From: Opisthocomus hoazin
Lineage: Eukaryota; Chordata; Aves; Opisthocomiformes; Opisthocomidae
Assembly: GCF_030867145.1 (NCBI RefSeq)
Contig: NC_134436.1
Location: 3,844,001-3,908,000 of the forward strand
Direction of reading: 5' to 3'
Length of the DNA stretch: 64,000 nucleotides
The notes beneath the pieces are model-generated. The model worked only from the letters and a program-made list of their open reading frames with translations, was not told the origin of the DNA and made no database searches. This document shows, piece after piece, positions 11,335 through 22,300 of this stretch. Positions within the stretch are counted from its first letter, which is position 1; each line of letters begins with the position of its first letter. The translations under genes were made by a program, and so were the position numbers.

Positions 11335-11661
11335 GAGAGCCACCGCCAGGCAGCCGTGCCTGGAGAGCTGAGCCCACAGGGCTAAGCCTGAAGAACTGTA
11401 CCCTGGGGGCCAAGCCTGGAGATCCACCTCCAACAAGCCATGACTGGAGCTCCAAGCCTGGACACCCATACCCTGGGAGCCAAGCTTGGAGAGCCATACC
11501 CAGCAAGCCATGCCCAAGGAACCAAGCTTGGAGAGCTTGCAGAGGTGAGCACAGGGAACACAGCCCAAAGAAAGGAGCCTGGGAAATTGAGTCTGGAGAA
11601 CCAAGCTCAGAGAGCTGAATCTGGGGAGCCATGGTCAGAGACCTGGAGAGGCATTCCTGGC
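11335..11661 (+). repeat. Degenerate minisatellite of AAGCCTGGAGAGCC-like units
   Basis: Following the 81-bp duplication, a 15-21-bp motif of the AAGCCTGGAGAGCCA type recurs with variation to about 11660. It looks like the older array from which the 81-bp unit arose. Confidence 0.7.
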
Positions 11662-14600
11662 TGGACAGGCCTGGAGATCCAAACCTGGACGGCCATGCCT
11701 GGGCAGACAACCCCATCTCCAGTCCCACTTCATCCAAAGGTGAAGTCCATCCCTGTTGCCCATGCTGGGCCATCGCCACGGCTAGCAGACGTGCTCGGCA
11801 CTGTGCAAATTCCACAGGCGCATCCCAGCCCTTCCTCTGCATCTGCCCCGGGGTGAGGGCTGGATGGGATCGCACAGGGACAGCCAGGATGCCAAGGGAA
11901 GAGACGGCGGCTTCACCATGGGGTGGGCTGGAGCTGCAACAGCTCCCACCTCATCCTAGATGGGGCCAGTGACCATTCCCCCTCCACTGGGCACAGAGCC
12001 CAGGAGCGATGGCCCCCGTGCCAGGATCCCCCACAGCCCCGCTCACCTCTCCAGGAGGGCATCAGGTCCCTGGCTGGGGGGAACCTGCTCCCTGCCAGAG
12101 GAGAAGGACAGGCCCAGGACTGGAGATGGGCAGCGCTGGCCAGCCACGGCATGGGGCCAGCCTTGCACACTCACACCTGGGGGCTTCAACTGAGGACATA
12201 CATTTTGTCAGCAGATGCCTCCTGATTTTTTTTTAACGGTGCCTGAAACACAGCCTGGGTTATCAGGGAGATATTAAATTGCTGTTGGAAGCAACACCAG
12301 CGGGGCGGAAAAGCTGTGATGTGCTCTTACCTCTTCCCACAAGGTCGAGCCAGCCAGCCCCGGGGGACAACGCGCTTGCCGCGTCCTTCCTGTAACGAGG
12401 ATCACATGTCAGAGCTGAAGGAAGCCTTGAGAAAATTAAACCCCTGAGCTCACCACCTTCCTGAGCGCAGGCACCAGCCACCCCTGTAGTCTCTGAGCCT
12501 GGCCTGTCTTCAGTGCCAGCTCCAGGGGGGATGCCCACCTCCCAGGGGGACGGCAGCGGTACCCACCAGTGTGCCTGCAGCTGGTGTGGGCACAGGATGG
12601 AGGAGCTTTGAACCCCAGCGTGCATCACTGGGGGACGATGAAGGACCATCCCACGGGGAGAAGCTGTCAACCCTGGCAGGACATGGCTGGCAAAGTCCCC
12701 TGAAGGCCTTCAGGAGATCTCCTCCTCGGACCCAAGTGCTTGCCTGGGCAAAGGGACAGACAGATGGGTTTGACTCCAGTGGGACAGACACATGGGCAGT
12801 CACTTCTTGTCCTTGCCAGAGCTGTTCCCTGCGCTTGGAGATGGCCAGGCACATGGGTTTGGATTCTTCCAGGGCAAGGTGAGTCCTGCTCCACCATTCC
12901 TCTGTAACACAGGGGCTGGACAATGGACAGAGTCAGCAAGAGACATGCAACACTGTCCCCAGCAGAGCCTGGGGGGGGGGGGGGGGGGTGGGGTCACTTG
13001 GACAGTCCCCAGGGACCCCAGCAAGGACCCCAAGCAGCCCACACCTCTTGGTGACCTGGGGCTGGCACCACAATCAGTGCTTGCTGGAGAAGACAAGAGG
13101 AGCTGGGCCTGCAAGTGTGGGAGCTGGGGACAGCCTGGCACCAGCTGAGCTGGGGTGAGGACCAAGGAGAGGTTCAAGAGATGACCATCCTTGGGGCACG
13201 GCTGGAAAAATCCTCAGGGCTGAGCTGGACCTGCTCTCCCAGCTTTGCTCACACTCCCCAGCTGGGGGGGGCGGGGGGCAGAAATGCAGCACAGCCCCCG
13301 TTTCCCCCTGACACCTCCTCGCTCTGCCACCGTGGGGACCCACACTCAGCAGCCACCTCCGAGCCCTCCCTGGGCAGGGGCTCCAGCGCAGCAGCAGGCG
13401 GCTGCGGGCAGGCGGGAGGCATGCGGGGATGCTCCGGCAGCTGCCGCCGGCGCGGCTGGCGGGTGCCCTTTGGCCAGGAGCAGCCAGGCTTTTTTTCCAG
13501 CCCTGCCCAGAAAAGAAAAAAAAAAAACCCAAACCAAACCAAGCCCCATAACAAGCCGGCTGCAGCGAAGCAGCGAGGAGGTGGTAGATGAGAGGCTGGA
13601 GCCCGCGCTGAGGCCTCACGGAGATGAAAGGCGATTGCAAGCGAGCCTCCCCATCCCCTGCGGACAAAAGAGCTCCTAAAATATTAACGAGGCCCCGTGC
13701 CGCCGGGTCCCCCGGCCCCCAGCACCGGCAGGAGCAGGCGGTGCCCGTGCTGCGAGCCGAGGGGTCCCCGGGGGGACGGAGGCGCAGCGGGGAGCAGCGC
13801 AGGATGCTCATTAATTACCTTCCACGCTCCGCGCTGGCAAACCTGCCCCCCGCTTCCCTCGCCGCCCCGGGGAGCCGCTGGCACCCCAGCCCCGGGCGGG
13901 GGAACCGCCGCCTTCGCACCGGCTCGGCGTTTGGAGACACTTAGCAGGGGGCTGTGCCGAGGAAGCTGGTCCCTCGCTGCCATTTCGGCACCTTGTCCTC
14001 CCGACACACCTCAGGGTGAGCACGGGGGGAAGCCGAGGCGGCTCGCTGAGGTGTTTGCACACCAGCTCCACGGTGGGGAAAGGAGGGGGGGGGGCGGTGC
14101 TTAGTTTGGCTTTTTTTGTGTCTGTGGGCAGTTTGTGCAGACCCCAGGCTGGGGACAGGGTCCCTGGGGTGGGGGAGCGGGGTGTCCTATGGGAACAGTC
14201 CTGAGTGCCACCCACCCGGTCGGTGCTCACCCCGCACCCAGGACATCCGTGCTGCTCCCGGGGCTGCACTCTCCTCCTGCCCGGTCCCCGGTGCCGGGCA
14301 GCCTGCCGCGCCGTTCAGCCCACGGACCCCCACGGCTGCTCCAGCGGCTGAGCGTGGCTCGGTCGCCATTGTCGGAGCCCACCCGTGGGCAGCACGGCCG
14401 AGCCACGCAGCTGCAGGCCCAGCTCCATCCCCAGGCGCTGAGCCTGCTGCCCCTCGCCCCAGCCCTGCCTTCCTATCTCCTGTTTGACGGGGATGGATGC
14501 TCACCGGGAACCACGATCCCAGCAGCCAGACCCGGCGCTCTGGGGACTCAGGGTGACCGTGAGCTGGCGGCACAACCGTCCCCACAGCTGACCAACCCCC

Positions 14601-15116
14601 TCCTGACTCTGTGGCCCAGCCCAGGCAGAGCAAAGGCTTTTTGGCAAAGAATGTTGGGTTTCTTCCCGCAGGGAAGAGTGATGTTTCTGCTGCTCCGAAT
14701 CTGCCGCTGCGTGCTGGAAGGGAGGAGGAGCGAGATAATAACAGCTCCTGTCGCCGGGTCCGGAAGCGGGTCCGCACGCAGCCGTCAGATTGGGGGATTT
14801 GCATAGCACAGATGGCAGCCCAGGAATTTCAAAGCATCCCCCGTGCTGCAGCAGCTGAATGGCTCGGCGGCCCCGTGCAGCTGCCGGAGGCGAGCTGAGC
14901 TGCCCTGGCGTCCAGGGCTGAGCTGCCGAGAGAAGGACACACACGGCACGGCACAGCATCTCCCCACTGCAACCCAGCACCACGGCCCGTGGTGCAGGGT
15001 GGGCAGCAGGCAGCTATGGGGGGTAGCGATGGGGCCGCGGCGGAAGAGGGAATGGGGGGGCTCCAGCACCCGCCGGCGAGGAGCCACACGGAAGGGCTCC
15101 CGCAAGGACTGGAGGG
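11662..15116. other. GC-rich intergenic stretch, no gene seen
   Basis: No exon was recognised. A run of 18 G lies at 12971-12988. CpG-rich sequence at about 13680-14060 resembles a weak CpG island. The patch 14630-14830, including GAGATAATAACAGC, is a possible regulatory element. Overlapping open frames on all strands are composition effects. Confidence 0.5.
12971..12988 (+). repeat. G18 homopolymer
   Basis: Eighteen consecutive G, then TGGGG. It can form a quadruplex and its length is prone to sequencing error. Confidence 0.95.
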
Positions 15117-15290
15117 CATGACATGCGAGAGACGGCGGGAGCTAAATTTACACCGCCGCGAAGCAAGCTGCCTCCAAGGAGACGTGATCACAGGCTATAA
15201 ATACCTGCAAGGAAACAACGGGGACAGAGGCGGTGAATTATTCACAGGCGCAAGATGGCAGGACACGGAGCAAGCCAGGCTGGGGAGGGG
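15117..15290 (+). mobile_element. Old CR1-like remnant
   Basis: The stretch with AAGGAGACGTGATCACAGG, TATAAATACCTGCAAGG and GTGAATTATTCACAGG matches, with divergence, the order of words in the 3' part of older CR1 families. It has no tail. The assignment is from memory of the family pattern. Confidence 0.4.
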
Positions 15291-16080
15291 GCAGCCGGCG
15301 CCGCGGGGACGCCCGGAGCCAGGCCCGGCTGCGGGGCACGGGGCATCCGGAGGGGCTCCCGAATGCTGGGAGCCAGCAGCTCCTTGGCAGGCGTGCGAGG
15401 GCCCTGGGACGAGGCAGCAGCCCCGGCTGCACCCCAGCCTGGCGCGGCGGAGCCCCGGGGTGCCGCCTGTCCGCAGCAGACGGCCGGTACGGGTCTGCCT
15501 CGGCACCAGGCCGCCGGAAAGGCTGCTGGAGGGAGGGGGGCGGCCGGGCTGGGGGTGCCCCTGCCGGACAGGGGTGGGTGGGCAGGGCCAGCAGCCCCCA
15601 GCCTGGCCTTGGCTCTGCAAGAGAGGACTGCAGAAAGGCGATGTCCCCTGTCCCCTGCGCCGGGGGCACCTCACGGCCTCCCCTGCATCGCTCGGCGGGT
15701 TCCCTCCCAGCACAAGCCCTCCGCATCTCCGGGAGACGCTCGCCGGGGTGGGACCCGGGGGCACCGCAGCAGCGCAGAGGAAAGCTCGCTTTTTATAATA
15801 ATAATAAAACTAATAACGACGGCAGCTCCCCCAGCCCGAGGGTCTCCCGCGCCCTGCCCCGCTGCGGGCCCGGGGCCGCCGGGCGGGGCCGGGCCGGGGT
15901 CCGGGCGGGGCCGGGGTCCGGGCGGGGCCGGGGTCCGGGCGGGGCCGGGGTCCGGCGGGCGCGGCGCCGCCTTCCCCGCGCCTCTGCTGCCCTCCCCTGG
16001 CAGCGCGCGGAGCCGGCCCCGCCGGGACCGCCCGCCTGTGGCCCTGCCGGGGGGAGCTTTCCTGTTTTCGGCTCTGTCTT
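15270..16080. promoter_or_regulatory. CpG-island-like block
   Basis: Dense CpG and GC content, containing the 17-bp array. It could be a promoter, for example of a 5' untranslated exon of a neighbouring gene such as CXXC5, but no exon can be defined from sequence. Confidence 0.45.
15881..15956 (+). repeat. 17-bp G-rich tandem array with G-quadruplex potential
   Basis: The unit GGGGTCCGGGCGGGGCC repeats with exact 17-bp spacing: GGGGT starts at 15896, 15913, 15930 and 15947. Each unit supplies three runs of three or more G, so the array could form several quadruplexes. The copies are essentially identical, pointing to recent expansion. Confidence 0.95.
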
Positions 16081-16482
16081 TGTCACCCACAGCCAGAGAC
16101 GCAATGGGCGCGGCAGTGGGGTGGCCAGTCCCCAGCCAGGGCACCCTGCTGTCCCCAGCCCCCTTCCCCTTGTGCTCACCTTACCGGCTCCCAGCATCTA
16201 CACCCTTGGGGAGTCCCCTCCCGCCCAGCTTCACCCGCAGCTGGAAAGCCCAAATCTGGCCCAACAAATCACACCAAAGTGATCAATGCCCCTTCCACAG
16301 ACAGGTCAAGCTGCTTCCCCCCGCCTCACCCCAGTCTGCCCCATCCCCCGTCCTCAGTCCCCCCACAGGGCAGCTGAAGGGGTATCTTCTGCCCCACGAC
16401 CCCCTGGCACTCGAGGGTCACTTGCTGCCCTTGATGAAGGTGTGACAGCAGCCCAGTGTGCCACATCCCTGCTCAGACCGTC
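16081..16482. other. Intergenic stretch, nothing recognised
   Basis: C-rich single-copy sequence between the CpG block and a CR1 fragment. No exon or repeat was recognised. Confidence 0.5.
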
Positions 16483-17006
16483 ATGGTGAGGCCACACCTC
16501 AAGCACTGTGTTCAGTTCTGGGCCCCTCACTCAGGAAGGACATTGAGGGGCTGGAGTGTGTCCAGAGAAGGGCAACAAGGCTGGTGAGGGGGCTGGAGAA
16601 CGAGTCTGATGAGGAGCGGCTGAGGGAACTGGGGCTGTTTAGTTGGGAGGAGACTGAGGGAAGACCTTATTGCTCTCTACAACCACCTCCAAGGAGGTGG
16701 CAGTGAGGTGGGTGTTGGTCTCTTCTCCCAAGTAACTAGCGATAGGACAGGAGGAAATGGCCTCAAGCTGCATCAGGGGAGGTTTAGATTGGATAGGAGG
16801 AAAAATTTCTTTACTGAAAGAGGGGCCAGGCATTGGACCAGGCTGCCCAGGGAAGTGGTGGAGTCCCCATCCCTGGAGGCGTTCAAAAAATATGTAAATG
16901 TGGCACTTTGGGACATGGTTTAGCAGGCATGGTGGTGATAGGTTGACAGTTGGACTTCCTGATCTTAATAGGTCTTTTCCAACCTTAATGACTCTGATTC
17001 TATGAT
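16483..17006 (+). mobile_element. CR1 LINE 3' fragment, second subfamily type
   Basis: It starts in the TGGTGAGGCCACACCT region and runs through CAGTTCTGGGCCCCTCAC, GGCAACAAGGCTGGTGAGGG and TCTTTTCCAACCTTAATG to a TTCTATGAT end. The diagnostic bases and single degenerate tail unit differ from the copy at 4.3 kb, so it comes from a different and older subfamily. It is 5'-truncated and not active. Confidence 0.93.
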
Positions 17007-18265
17007 CCCACTGCAAGCAGGCGCCTGGGAATAGGCGCTCCAGCATCCCCCCTTCTCCCAGGCAAAGCCAGAGGCAGCAAGGATGTGACACGCCTGCCTG
17101 GCCAGGGGCTGAGGGAGCCGGAGGGGGCTGTGAGCTCTGGGGCCAGCGTGGGGCAGGGGCTTGTGCAGCCCCAACCCCAGGCTGCCAAGCAGCTCGGCAA
17201 AGGCAGCACCAGCTCTGTCTCCGCCGCCTGGCCCTTGCAGGCCATGGGGAGGAGATGGGCCCATTCTTGGTCCTTCCTGGAGAAGCCCTCAAGCTCCCAG
17301 TGGTACCCAGAGACAGGCAGCCTTGGGGCAGGAAGGATGGTCTCACTTTGGAAGGAGTTTCTGACTTGGGTTTCTTCCCTTATGTGAAGGCTCAGTCTGG
17401 GCCGTTTTGCTTTAGGGGCAGATTTGGCTTGGGCTCCAAGAAAGGGGCACGAATTCGGCACATCCTCCGTTTACACCAAGAGGTTCGAGGACTCCTGGTC
17501 TCGTCGCCAGCACCAGCTCCTCTCCCAGCTATCAAAATTGCAACAAGAGTCATAGGTGTAGGCTGAAACGCAGAGCTAGAAAAGAAAACAAACCCAAACC
17601 TAGAAACACGGAGCAGTTTTTACAGCAGTTGTACAAGTAGGTTCTCCCTCAGTGGCTGAACACCCCCAGGAGGCTCCCAGCTCCCCACCGCCCTGATCCT
17701 ACACCAACCCACACAGGGAAGACGTTCCCGCAGCTCTCACTGGCCACCCTTCGGCAAGTGGAGCCGAGGGACCCTCCGCAGCATCACCTCGAGCCTTGCC
17801 AGGCAGTGGTGGGGAGGCAAGGGCCAGGCAGGCTGGATCGCCCGGGGGCCATGCCCCTTTTCTAGGCTCCCACGAGCACCCTTGCAGTGCGGTCGAGGCA
17901 GGTGTTCAGCACTCTTCCCTTCCTTGGAAGGGCTCAGGAGCAGCATCCAGGCAGAGGCAAGAATTTCACCCTCGGTGCCCAGCTCAGAGCTGGTCTTCAA
18001 GCCCACGGGAAAAGCAGAGTGGCACCTTCCCACGCCTGCCACCACTGCTCCCACACCTTCCCTCGCACCCAGAGGGGCTCCGTCAGCTACAACCACAGCA
18101 ACGGCCTCGGGTCTGCACTTGCCCCTCCACCAGCCCAGAGCGTCGCTGCTGCCCAGCCAAGGGCTTGGCTGAGAGGACACCTATGCTCCGACGCTGCTAA
18201 CGCAGCCAAGGGCTTGGGCAAGGGCTGCGACAAACATAGCCCAGTTTGTCCAGAAAGTCTAATTT

Positions 18266-18290
18266 GCTAGGAGAAAAAGAGAAAAGAGAC
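18266..18290 (-). promoter_or_regulatory. Strong splice-acceptor-like sequence (unassigned)
   Basis: On the minus strand a 20-nt nearly pure pyrimidine tract (18290-18271) leads into CTAG, so an exon could start at 18266. Below it lies GC-rich sequence with a 148-codon minus-strand open frame (18180-17737) of no recognised family. No matching donor was identified. Confidence 0.25.
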
Positions 18291-19374
18291 AGCAATAAAA
18301 AGGAGAAATGGGGCCGAGTAGCCTGAAGGATTAAGAATTTCATGCAGTTCATAGTAAGGCAATGCAAGTCACCCCTCCGGCGCAGGAGCACATCACTACT
18401 GCATGAAAGGAACCAGTCAAAGCCGGAGAGGTTCGAGTGCCACAGCGCAGACCCTTTAGCTTTGCACCAACGGGGCCTCACCAACACCTCCCCAAGGCAT
18501 GGCCCCCATCACCTCCACGCAGGCCACGTGCCCTTAGACCGGGCTTGAGGTGCTGCTGGCAGGAGGTGCTCCCAGGTCTGCCACTCTGCTCCTCGATGAG
18601 GCTGAGCTGCACCTGCGTCAACTCCCAGACTTCCAGCCAAGGCCACCTCTTCTCTGAAGGAGGCACTGACATGGGGGAGTCTTACAAATAAGCCTCTGGA
18701 CAAGCAGTACGGTTTTCCTGGTGGGTGCCTTGCAGAGGCCACCACGTCCTTTGTGAGCTGAGGTATTTGACTGAGGCAAGATTTGATTTGAGGAAAGATC
18801 TTAGCATTTAAATACAGAACATCTATGCTTACCTGTCGTACGTCATCTCAGACCACATTACTTGAACAGTTACCCCACAATGAACCCAATAAAACACACT
18901 TGGCAAAAGCCTATCCTCCCACGAGGCATCCAGCGTGGATTTGGAGAAGTTCCTACAGCTCTTTCATCAGCATTTTCAAGACGGGACTGCAAGTCGGAAC
19001 ACCAAGTACTTTGTATCAGTATTTAGGGTCACAACAGGAAAAAACTTACACAGAGCTTTACACAAGAGATAATCCAGCAGGGTCAATCCCAGTCACTAAC
19101 TCAGCCAGATCAACACACAGCACACGCTGCTGACAGCTCGCCAGGGACTGAGGTGCCATGGCTGGGCCACACACACAGCCGTTACCTCTGCAGCCGAGGT
19201 GCCGCTCGCACCTGCTTAGTTACAGCAAACAGTCCGAGTACATCCAGGAGCGGGCTGTCACAACACTGTCCTGCATCACCTCGCTTGTGCGTCTTCACCA
19301 AGTGCTCTGCTCAATTCCATTTGCTTTTCTGAAAATCTGAGCTGTTATTCCACAATGTGTCAGCCACAAGGGGT

Positions 19375-19397
19375 AAAAAAAAAAAAAGGGGGGGGGG
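19375..19397 (+). repeat. A13-G10 homopolymer junction
   Basis: Thirteen A are followed directly by ten G. Such junctions are error-prone in sequencing. Confidence 0.9.
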
Positions 19398-22300
19398 GCA
19401 AATCAGGAAAGCCACACTCAGAATTAACAGAAGGATAGCGAGTCAGACATTTCAGAGCACCTTTCCTCCAGCTGAGCAGAAGGCAGGTCAACATAACGAA
19501 GCCACACAACAGCCAAGGCTAAGCCATCAGGTACAGTGGTGTTTTTCTTGAAGCTCTGGCAACACCGAGTTATTCTGCTCAACGTGACTCACAACAGGAC
19601 AGCTGAATCTGCTGGGGCTGCTCCCAAGCATGGAGGGAGGGACGTGCATGACTCCCTGCAGAAATGCAAAATTACCCAATCCCACACTGAACTAGCAATA
19701 CACAGAGCCCACAAAGAGCCACTGACAGTGTCACTGCAGCAACTCACAAAGCTCTAGGTCAAGATTAAGAAAAAAAAAAATATCATACTACCAAGCTGCA
19801 CAAGAGCTTTAACAAAACTTGCTAAAAGCTGTCTTAAGAGTAGACACAAGGCAGGGAAATCAAATCTCCTAAGAACCACAACTATTGGGGGTGCCTCAGG
19901 AGGTGAGCAGGGAGAGGATTTAGATACAAAACACTGGCTTAGCTTAAGGGAAAGGGGTCAGAAACCTCTGCAATGGTACCTCCAGATTCCCCTTTGCTCC
20001 ATCAGACCAAGAAATTAATGTTTCTCCCCAACTAGAACACTAGCATCAGCACTTTTTCCCTTCTTGCCGCCAGCCGTGGTGTCCCAAGGCTGGCTTGTTC
20101 CTTTCCCCGAGTCTGGTCAGTCCAGATGCCTCCTCCACTGCTGAGAGCAGGGAGCGAGACACTGCCTGCTGTAGCTGGAGTTCTCTCCTGAGCCACCTCC
20201 AGCAGCTGGGGCTGCGTGAGGGCAGGACCACGCTGCTTCAGCCAGACACAGGGACCACGCATGCAGGTCAGAGGAAAATGAGAGGTATGGTGTTCGTGGC
20301 TTCAGGACATCTGTCCTCTTGGATCAGAGGAACTTGGAAACAGTCTTGGAGGAAGAGCTTACACTCCCCAGCAGCCAGTGCTGAGACAACGGGCAAGCCC
20401 CTGCAGCACTCTCCAGAAGACCATGCCCACAGGCAGACCGCTGGCACCACAGCTGCGCACCCTGCCACCTTCCCTCATTCCATGAGCTGGTCCAGGTTTA
20501 AGACTTCAGTTTCTGCAATGCAGTCGTGGTTACTCCACTTCACACTCCCTTCCAAAACTCTGCTTTCAGGGGTAGGTACCCCCCAACAACTGACGTGATG
20601 CTTTACATGTTGATCTGGTAACAACAGCCTGAACGTTGACTGGCCCACAGCTCCCCTTGGCCTGCTGGGCCCTCTTATCAGTACCAACTTAGGAAGGATA
20701 TTACATAACTCAATATTTAAAACAAAACAAAAAACCCCCACACCCCAGAAAAAAAACAACAAAAGAACCCCAAACTCGGTTATCTTCTGAAAACAAAAGA
20801 TATCAAAGACCAGCAAGAAAAAAGCACTATAAAACTTTCAATCTCTGCAGACTGTAAATTCACTCATGTCAAGACCAAAAAGGTGGTGAAGCAAAGCAGG
20901 CTCCCAGACCAGGGCAGGGGCACCACAGCACAGACTGCCCTCCATCAGGCTATGGAAGCTGCTCTCTCTCTGTTTACCTCCTTCAGTTAAGAAAAAATAC
21001 TTTTCTATCACTGGTATCATACACCACAGGGTTTTCTAGGGTAGAAGTTTAACAGTAATTCTGTTTTAACACCAGCGCTAACCGGTGATGCCATTCCAGT
21101 TCTTCCAAGTTCCCTCTACCTGACCATCTGCAAGAAGCTCTACTTCCCCCAAACCCTGCAATCATCACCAGTACCACTAAACTACTTCGCATTGACAAGA
21201 TCAAATATGGATAAACAATAAGAGATTACACAAACGTGAGGACACGTTCGCAGAAGTCTATTCAAGACAACCAGAGAGGTTACAGAACCCACATCTCCCC
21301 TCACGAAGCTCTTCAGCTGGAAGCAAGTGCAGATCAAGCCTCACAGCTACCCGTCCTGTTTCTGTCTTCTCATGTAGGCCTTTTATTTCGGTCACTGTTG
21401 GAGAAAGAATACCATCTAGCTGGATTTCCAGTGCCGATAAACACGATTTCTCTTACGCAGGAGGGCAGTGCAGAGCCTGAGAACTAACACTAGTGCTTGC
21501 AGTGGCCAAACGAACATGAGTTCCCAGCTTATTCAAAAGGCCAAGCTGCATCTAGACCCCAAGGCCTTTCAACCCAATCCTGTGCAATTCCACCGAGTCT
21601 GCTCTGCAGGCTCAGTGGACCCAGCTCCTACCTGCAAGAAGCTCCAGACCAGCAAGAGCTTCCATCAACGGGAGCTGAACAACTTTTCCCCACAGACAAG
21701 GGCAAGGACGAAGCACGAACAGCCAAGCAACTCACCAAGATAAACTTACTGATAAATCTCTCACTGAGCAACTTGGTGAGACATTTCTCCATAAGAGTAG
21801 TCATTACAAATACATTTGGTCATCAAAGGGCAAGAATTATAAACACATCCAATCCCCACTTACCCCAACATGCCTTGACCTAGCTATACAACAAAGAGTA
21901 CTGGATACATTCACACAGGGAAGCAGAGGGGACAATGCTGAGAGGCAGAAACACAACGAGACAAACATGTGGATGCCAGATCAGAGGATGAGTAAGCCAC
22001 ACGGGTAAGTCACAAGTTGTGGGAACCCCTGATGGGTCAAGATGGCTCTGGCTTCCTCCAATGCCACACACGCCTTGTGCTCTTGCACCAGAGCGATTCC
22101 AGCTTTACAGAACTAACAGCGAGCCCACTGTATCGAGTACACGGGTGTCGACAGCAGCTTACTATGAAATCAAACCACCACCAAGCTTGCTACTAAATCA
22201 CAGCTTCCAACAAGGAAGAGGACAGCGCTGGGCTGCGATGGCACATGCATTTCTATGTCAGGAATTAGGCAGAAGACCACTAAGGCTACTCAACATGGCC

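Noticed and set aside
10895..11875. 326-codon minus-strand open frame
   Set aside because: It is a by-product of the 81-bp and shorter repeats, whose periods are mostly multiples of three. No family resemblance.
1..17000. CXXC5 coding exons, expected from human gene order
   Set aside because: I looked for the cysteine-rich CXXC zinc-finger signature in the minus-strand frames and did not find it, so the coding exons are presumably left of the window.
17445..17461. GGCACGAATTCGGCAC, similar to the classic cDNA-library EcoRI adaptor
   Set aside because: The flanking sequence looks continuous genomic DNA and only part of the adaptor matches. It is most likely coincidence. A check against raw reads would settle it.
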